Below are positions 61,354 through 64,000 of a DNA stretch of 64,000 bases, piece by piece (the stretch's first letter is position 1; every line of letters starts with the position of its first letter). The position numbers and the translations under genes were made by a program. Under the pieces are notes generated by a model. It was not told the DNA's origin, made no database searches, and saw nothing but the letters and a program-made list of their open reading frames with translations. This DNA is from Ephydatia muelleri (Eukaryota > Porifera > Demospongiae > Spongillida > Spongillidae), in assembly GCA_013339895.1 (NCBI GenBank), contig JABACO010000008.1:4166244-4230243 (forward strand). The letters are read 5' to 3'.

Positions 61354-61542
61354 CCCTGGTACAGACTGGAATGTACCACCTGCGTTGACCCTGCTTAGCT
61401 CGTGCCCAGGGATGAGACATTTACACGTCAGTTCATATTGAGACCGCCTCACACATCTTTTGCTAGCAGTCTTGCAACACTGGAGGAAGCACCTCGTGAG
61501 GTATGTAGGACAATAAGATAGTCTACTTTCACCCGCAGACAT
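61354..61542 (-). CDS. Candidate first exon of the ankyrin-Roc-COR gene
   Basis: ATG 61542 opens 63 codons ending GGG|GTGAGT in phase 0, the phase that the first ankyrin exon needs. The protein has eight cysteines (CPTYLTRCFLQCCKTASKRC and LTCKCLIPG) and no signal peptide. Link to the downstream gene rests only on strand, phase and position; it may be a separate gene. Confidence 0.35.
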
Positions 61543-61593
61543 GGCTTGATTTTAATGAGCGCCTATTTTATTCCTCACCACCTCATTTTGATT

Positions 61594-61912
61594 TGTAGTA
61601 ACTGTGACTGAGAATGTGGCGGACGTACGCGCTGCGCCAGAACTACTGAGTTGTGCAGATTCTCGAATAGCCAAATCACAGCGGTACACGAACAACACAC
61701 TCTGCATACAACCACTGCCTGCCAAGTTCCCACGTCAGGTGTAATGCCCTCCTCTGCCAGGTTGTCACAGACTTTAATAGCGCTGGTCCATCACTTGCGA
61801 AGATGCTTCTAGATGCTTGGATAATCAGGGACATACAGTCTGGCTGCTTTAAGACCAGACATCTAACAATTACACCCACACTTCTATAATACCCATTACA
61901 GCAATCACTACA
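61594..61912 (-). repeat. LTR of a second gypsy element
   Basis: On the minus strand it starts TGTAGTGATTGCTG just after a purine tract (GTGAAGGGAGAAG) and ends CACAGTTACTACA, giving TG...CA ends with the inverted TGTAGT/ACTACA. About 319 bp. No partner LTR was found in the window. Confidence 0.65.
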
Positions 61913-61921
61913 CTTCTCCCT

Positions 61922-63337
61922 TCACAAGCCATATCGTTCTGGGGGTAGGTTAGGTCGGGTAGACCGTCGGAGGATAGCTGCAGATACAGGATCCAGTACA
62001 GGTCTGTAATCAGGGTCCACCCTAGGCTGAGGCTGGGGTGGTAAAAACTGAGCATCAGCCATGGTTGGTGTTGGCAGTTGCTTCTCTGGAACTGGAGGCA
62101 TGTTAGGATCAAGGGGCCCAACATCCTCTACATCTTGCTCCTGAGACATGATCGTCTCCTTTCTACCATCTGTGGCATCATCATTTCTACTCCTAATGTG
62201 GTCAATTTGGTAACGACTCTCTTTACCATCTTCCAATTTAACTAACACCGTCACAGGCCCCTGTACTGAACTAATACTCCCGGCAACCATTTAGGGGACC
62301 CACACCTATGGTTCAGGCAATACACCCTTTCTCCCACCATAAATGTACGGTGACTCGCCTTCTGATCGTGATCATCCTTTTGCCTTTCCTGTTGCTGTTG
62401 TACTTGATTCTTCAATGATGGAAACACCAAATCCAAATGAGACTTGGGTTTCCTTCCTAATAACAGCTCTGCTGGTGATTGCCCCGCTGTTGAATGAGGG
62501 GTCAGCCTATACTGGAATAGGAATCAAGCCAGACAAGTTTCAAAATCACCTGCCATTTGTTTGAGGGCATTTTTTAGAGTCTGCACTGCGCGTTCCGCCA
62601 ATCCATTTGTAGCAGGATGGTAAGGTGCACTTCTCACATGTCGGAAACCATCAGCTTTGACAAAGAACTGGAACTCTGCACTTGTAAATGCCGTACCATT
62701 GTCGGACACTAAAATGTCAGGTAGCCCGTGAGTAGCAAATGTGTGTCTGAGAACTCGTATTGCCTGCTGAGAGGAAGGTGAAGAGACCACAGCAGCCTCC
62801 ATCCATTTGGAATGGGTATCCACTATGACAGAAAAGGTTTTTCCCGAAAATGGACCACAAATATCAACTTGCAATTGAGCCCAAGGTTTGGAGGGCCACT
62901 CCCAAGGGTGAAGAAGGGACTTTGATGGTGCGTTACGAGTATCCTGACATGCTGTACAAGACTTCACCTTATTATCAATTCCGCATCCAATCCAGGCCAC
63001 CATACTACACTTCTAGCTAATGCTTTCATCCTTGAAATGCCAGGATGCCCCTCATGCAGCAATCTGAGTATGAGTGCCCTACCCGGTGGAGGTACCACAA
63101 CACGGCTACCCCAAAGGACACATCCATTTTGAACACTGAGTCATACCTCCGCTGCATGTATGGCTTAAACTCAGGGTCCAGTTGTGACTCGCATGCTTGC
63201 AGCACCATGCGTCTTACCATAGACAACAACGGGTCTGTATTGGTCCACTTCCTGATAGCTGAGGCTGTCACCATAGAATCAGAATCTGACAGCATCTGGA
63301 GCATGAGAACAGTGTCCCCTGGGATAGGAACTTCCAC
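61922..63337 (-). pseudogene. Ty3/gypsy pol 3' half (integrase)
   Basis: Minus strand, in several frames. It starts with a link region ASAIRKWTNTDPLLSMVRRM, then CTACQDTRNAPS, and an integrase core with WAQLQVDICGPFSGK, LVSDNGTAFTSAEF and HPATNGLAERAVQTLK (the D, D, E residues present). A C-terminal part, GERVYCLNHRCGSPKWLPG, and an RRSTRPNLPPERYGL tail follow. Frameshifts occur near 63010, 62520 and 62270. It corresponds to the part missing from the gypsy at 33878, but the proteins are from different lineages. Confidence 0.85.
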
Positions 63338-63702
63338 AGTCTTATCACATGTTTATGAAGATGGCACGGACCGACCAATAGCCTATGCATGCCTCTCGGT
63401 CTCTTGCTCCAGCTGAGAAAAAGTACTCGCAGATTGAAAAAGAAGGTTTGGCGGTGGTGTTGGGTGTGAAGAAATTTCATCTGTTTTTGTATGGAAGGGA
63501 GTTTGTAATACTTTCTGATCACAAACCTTTGCAGTTCCTTTTCAATGAGCAGAAATCAGCCCCAACCATGGCCTCAGGACGAATTCAGAGATGGGCTTTG
63601 ACATTAAGATACCACATGGAATACAGAGCTGGGAAGGACCAGGGTAATGTGGATGCACTTAGCAGACTACCAGGGGAGAGGCTCCTTCTCCAATGCTGTT
63701 AG
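63338..63702 (+). pseudogene. Ty3/gypsy RNase H piece in opposite orientation
   Basis: Plus strand: VLSHVYEDGTDRPIAYA, then after a shift near 63395 ASRSLAPAEKKYSQIEKEGL, VILSDHKPLQFLFNEQKSAP and GNVDALSRLPG. In an intact element this part precedes the integrase on the same strand. Here it points away from it, meeting it at about 63338. Confidence 0.8.
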
Positions 63703-63760
63703 GGAAAGCATCACAAGAAATGGCTAGTTTTCTTCTTAGTTTTCTTCTTCACTCATTTAG

Positions 63761-63885
63761 GTGTGCATGGTGATGCTTTGAAGAGATTGCATCTCTCACC
63801 TATGATGCAGCATTTCTTCAATATTCTTCCCATTGAAGAACTTAATGCAAGCAGAAGTATACATGATCCAGGAGCACTAAGAAAT
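63761..63885 (+). CDS. Candidate exon of an unrecognised plus-strand gene
   Basis: Acceptor TTCTTCACTCATTTAG, donor GTGAGC, 125 nt. The open frame includes VHGDALKRLHLSPMMQHFFN, ILPIEELNASRSIHDPGALR. A pyrimidine-rich tract and even amino-acid composition support it; the gene would continue past the window edge. Confidence 0.45.
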
Positions 63886-64000
63886 GTGAGCACACCTATA
63901 CTTACATACATAGGTAAATTTAAATAATGTTCAGCTTAGGCCCAATCAACCTGAAATACTCAATCATGTCATCCTTGGAACTGTTGGTCTTAGCGGCTAC

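Overview
The window is eukaryotic and, from its gene content, animal. It has short GT-AG introns (about 37 to 150 bp where both exons can be read) and a death-domain protein. The rest is DNA transposons (hAT, Tc1/mariner-like, piggyBac-like), Ty3/gypsy and DIRS-like retroelements, and many palindromic TACATGTA runs. A marine sponge or similarly early-branching invertebrate is the best guess; this is inference, not a match to a named genome.

Layout. Positions 1-6.2 kb hold a coiled-coil exon (minus strand), a dying Tc1/mariner-like element, a second inverted-repeat element, an orphan BEACH-domain exon (plus) and remains of a small multi-exon gene. Positions 6.9-9.3 kb are tandem repeats, including a 154-bp satellite. 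Positions 10-14.7 kb are a repeat island: a phase-consistent small candidate gene, a long foldback element with a small inverted-repeat element inside one arm, and a non-autonomous hAT element with a perfect 8-bp target duplication.

From 15.1 to 59.9 kb the minus strand carries what reads as one very large gene. It consists of ankyrin-repeat exons, a small GR-TAVAQ exon, a 14-nt microexon, two similar acidic exons, a 2-kb Roc-COR GTPase exon and a terminal death-domain exon. The 27 exons join in frame (4731 nt, 1576 codons plus stop), and every ankyrin exon starts and ends in phase 0. The upstream part is made of four copies of a three-exon cassette (ALHISS-type, PLDLARQ-type and AELWAAS-type exons) that have multiplied together with transposon-filled introns.

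The introns of this gene carry most of the mobile DNA. These are a second foldback element (22.7-23.5 kb), microsatellites, a 31-bp minisatellite, and gypsy remnants in opposite orientations. They also include a young gypsy element with two identical 123-bp LTRs whose 5' LTR was later split by a hAT element (33.9-38.5 kb), and a decayed hAT (39.6-42.2 kb). Further on are a 260-codon ORF cut by that hAT, two related DIRS-like elements that share the same piggyBac-like insertion, and a hAT element with an intact 758-codon transposase (51.2-53.8 kb).

The right end (60.3-64 kb) has a 21-bp minisatellite, a possible first exon, a second gypsy element whose two halves lie in opposite orientations, and a single plus-strand exon. 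No rRNA, tRNA or CRISPR was seen.
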